Below are positions 63,030 to 64,000 of a DNA stretch of 64,000 nt, piece after piece. Origin of the DNA: Bacillus sp. BA3 (GTDB lineage: Bacteria > Bacillota > Bacilli > Bacillales > DSM-1321); assembly GCA_002835675.1 (NCBI GenBank), contig PIZR01000007.1, positions 80,287-144,286 of the forward strand. The letters are read 5' to 3'. The notes under the pieces were generated by a model that was given only the letters and a program-made list of their open reading frames with translations, did not search any database and was not told the DNA's origin. Made by a program: the position numbers and the translations under genes. Within the stretch, counting starts at the first letter, position 1. The number at the start of each line of letters is the position of its first letter.

Positions 63030-64000
63030 ATGCTTCCCCCCCATTTCCAAATAATTCTTCTATCGCTTGAAAATCGTCACGCTGCCATTTTTCCTCTACC
63101 CGAACGCTGATCTGCGGATTCCTGTTACCGAATCGGTGGTTATGCTTAGGCAATGGCGGTTCACCCGTTGCTTCTAAAATCTCCATTTTAACACCAATTT
63201 CCTTATATGCAGGAGTATGTGTAACTAGATCATGATAGCTGCTTGTCAGGTAATTGACTGCTTCATCGTCCTCAAAGCTGTTCATCGTGAGGTAAATTTC
63301 CTTGCCTTTCACCCGGTCCGTAACAAGCGTCCTTACTTTAACCTGTCCATATGGTGAACTTAATCTAACTAATGTACCGTCACTGAGATTGCGTTCCTCC
63401 GCCAATTCGTGCGATACTTCGAGCCATGTGCCAGGTACCTTATGGATAAGTCCTTCTGTCCGGTACGTCATATTTCCTTCATGGAAGTGCTCAAGCAAAC
63501 GCCCATTGTTTAAATGGAGATCATATTCTTCTCCTGCCATATATGGAGGAGTCCAGTCAACAGCGAACAGCCTTGCCTTTCCATCCGCAAAGGCAAATTT
63601 GTCTTCATATAATAGAGGTGTGTCCGTTCCATCTTTATGAACCGGCCAAACCTGGCTGTTAAAGCCTTCAAGACGGTCATAGCTCACACCGGCAAATAGG
63701 ACAGCTAGACTAGCTGCTTCATCCATAATTTCACTTGGATGCGAATAATTCCAATTGGCACCCATCCGGTTGGCCACTTCCTGGAAAATCTGCCAGTCCG
63801 GTTTCGATTCGCCCAGAGGATCAAACACTTTATAGAACCTTTGAATGCGACGTTCCGTATTTACAAATGTCCCATCTTTTTCTAGTGAAGGCGATGCCGG
63901 TAATACAACATCGGCAAATTGAGCCGTTTTCGAGAAGAAAATGTCCTGTACGACAAAGAAATCTAATTTTTCAAATGCACTCTGAACATGGTTCGAGTTT
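63004..64000 (-). CDS. Formate dehydrogenase alpha subunit, C-terminal part (cut by window edge)
   Basis: The frame stays open to the window edge; about 332 codons are visible. It is the C-terminal half of a molybdopterin oxidoreductase: FFVVQDIFFSKTAQFADVVLPASPSLEKDGTFVNTERR, then the molydopterin dinucleotide-binding domain (LHLNNGRLLEHFHEGNMTYRTEGL, VRLSSPYGQVKVRTLVTDRVKGKEIYLTMNS). Adjacent DUF1641 supports the YrhE/YjgC type of cytoplasmic NAD-linked enzyme. It would oxidise formate to CO2, the next step in C1 disposal after formaldehyde oxidation. Confidence 0.9.
   Translation of the reverse strand, partial: NSNHVQSAFEKLDFFVVQDIFFSKTAQFADVVLPASPSLEKDGTFVNTERRIQRFYKVFDPLGESKPDWQIFQEVANRMGANWNYSHPSEIMDEAASLAVLFAGVSYDRLEGFNSQVWPVHKDGTDTPLLYEDKFAFADGKARLFAVDWTPPYMAGEEYDLHLNNGRLLEHFHEGNMTYRTEGLIHKVPGTWLEVSHELAEERNLSDGTLVRLSSPYGQVKVRTLVTDRVKGKEIYLTMNSFEDDEAVNYLTSSYHDLVTHTPAYKEIGVKMEILEATGEPPLPKHNHRFGNRNPQISVRVEEKWQRDDFQAIEELFGNGGEAYGESNQAN

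Noticed and set aside
1..64000. CRISPR arrays, tRNA and rRNA genes
   Set aside because: No regularly spaced repeats, cloverleaf-like sequences or rRNA segments were seen in the window.

Overview
The window reads as chromosome of a low-GC, spore-forming member of the Bacillaceae, most like the Bacillus simplex/Peribacillus group. Supporting evidence: a complete cotJABC spore-coat operon with a sigma-E-type promoter, an H-type SASP gene, YocH/RecQ, CvfB, HelD, YdjO and YkpA homologues, AGGAGG ribosome binding sites, frequent TTG/GTG starts, and CcpA- and AraR-type operators. The species is inference. No rRNA, tRNA or CRISPR array was seen.

Layout. 0-16 kb is mostly core genome: ydjO, recQ, yocH, cotJABC, cvfB, a decayed REC-GGDEF-REC gene, an AlaX-type editing protein, small unknowns, a GNAT, helD, an RDD protein and ykpA, with two copies of a GC-rich dispersed repeat. 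16-22.5 kb is an accessory block: a LysE exporter, a MocR regulator, two PaiB proteins that share a conserved upstream palindromic region, a third paiB tail, an SMR remnant, a LysR gene whose natural first codon is ATC, and an HD-domain protein. 22.9-31.2 kb is an L-arabinose locus (kinase-araD-araA-araE, then galM, with divergent araR) that has a near-ideal promoter carrying an AraR box and a cre site. 31-34 kb is a graveyard (IS110, glutamate-symporter and flotillin remnants) holding three live genes: sspH, an Lrp regulator and a cysteine hydrolase.

34.3-41.8 kb is a fructan locus: levansucrase (sacB) and endolevanase (levB), preceded by an overlapping sensor kinase / AraC-type response regulator / solute-binding lipoprotein trio that has no permease. 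The sacB upstream region has no visible SacY-type antiterminator but carries an 8-bp direct repeat spaced two helical turns just upstream of a weak -35. I infer a three-component sugar-sensing switch. The cluster is bracketed by two fragments of one flotillin gene in collinear order, so it probably entered by insertion or rearrangement into floT.

42-50 kb holds a VOC pseudogene, a Yellow/royal-jelly-type protein, a VOC protein and a secreted SpoIID/LytB-domain protein lying between a defective IS231-like element and a tiny deletion derivative of it. 50-64 kb is a carbonyl/C1-detoxification neighbourhood: two hxlR-hxlA-hxlB loci (ribulose monophosphate formaldehyde fixation; the first hxlB is broken), two frameshifted PfpI/DJ-1 genes, OsmC, an aldo/keto reductase, two SDRs (one without the YxxxK motif), recombinase and IS3 debris, and the 3' part of a formate dehydrogenase operon with DUF1641, an HMA-like protein and a 43-residue zinc-ribbon protein.
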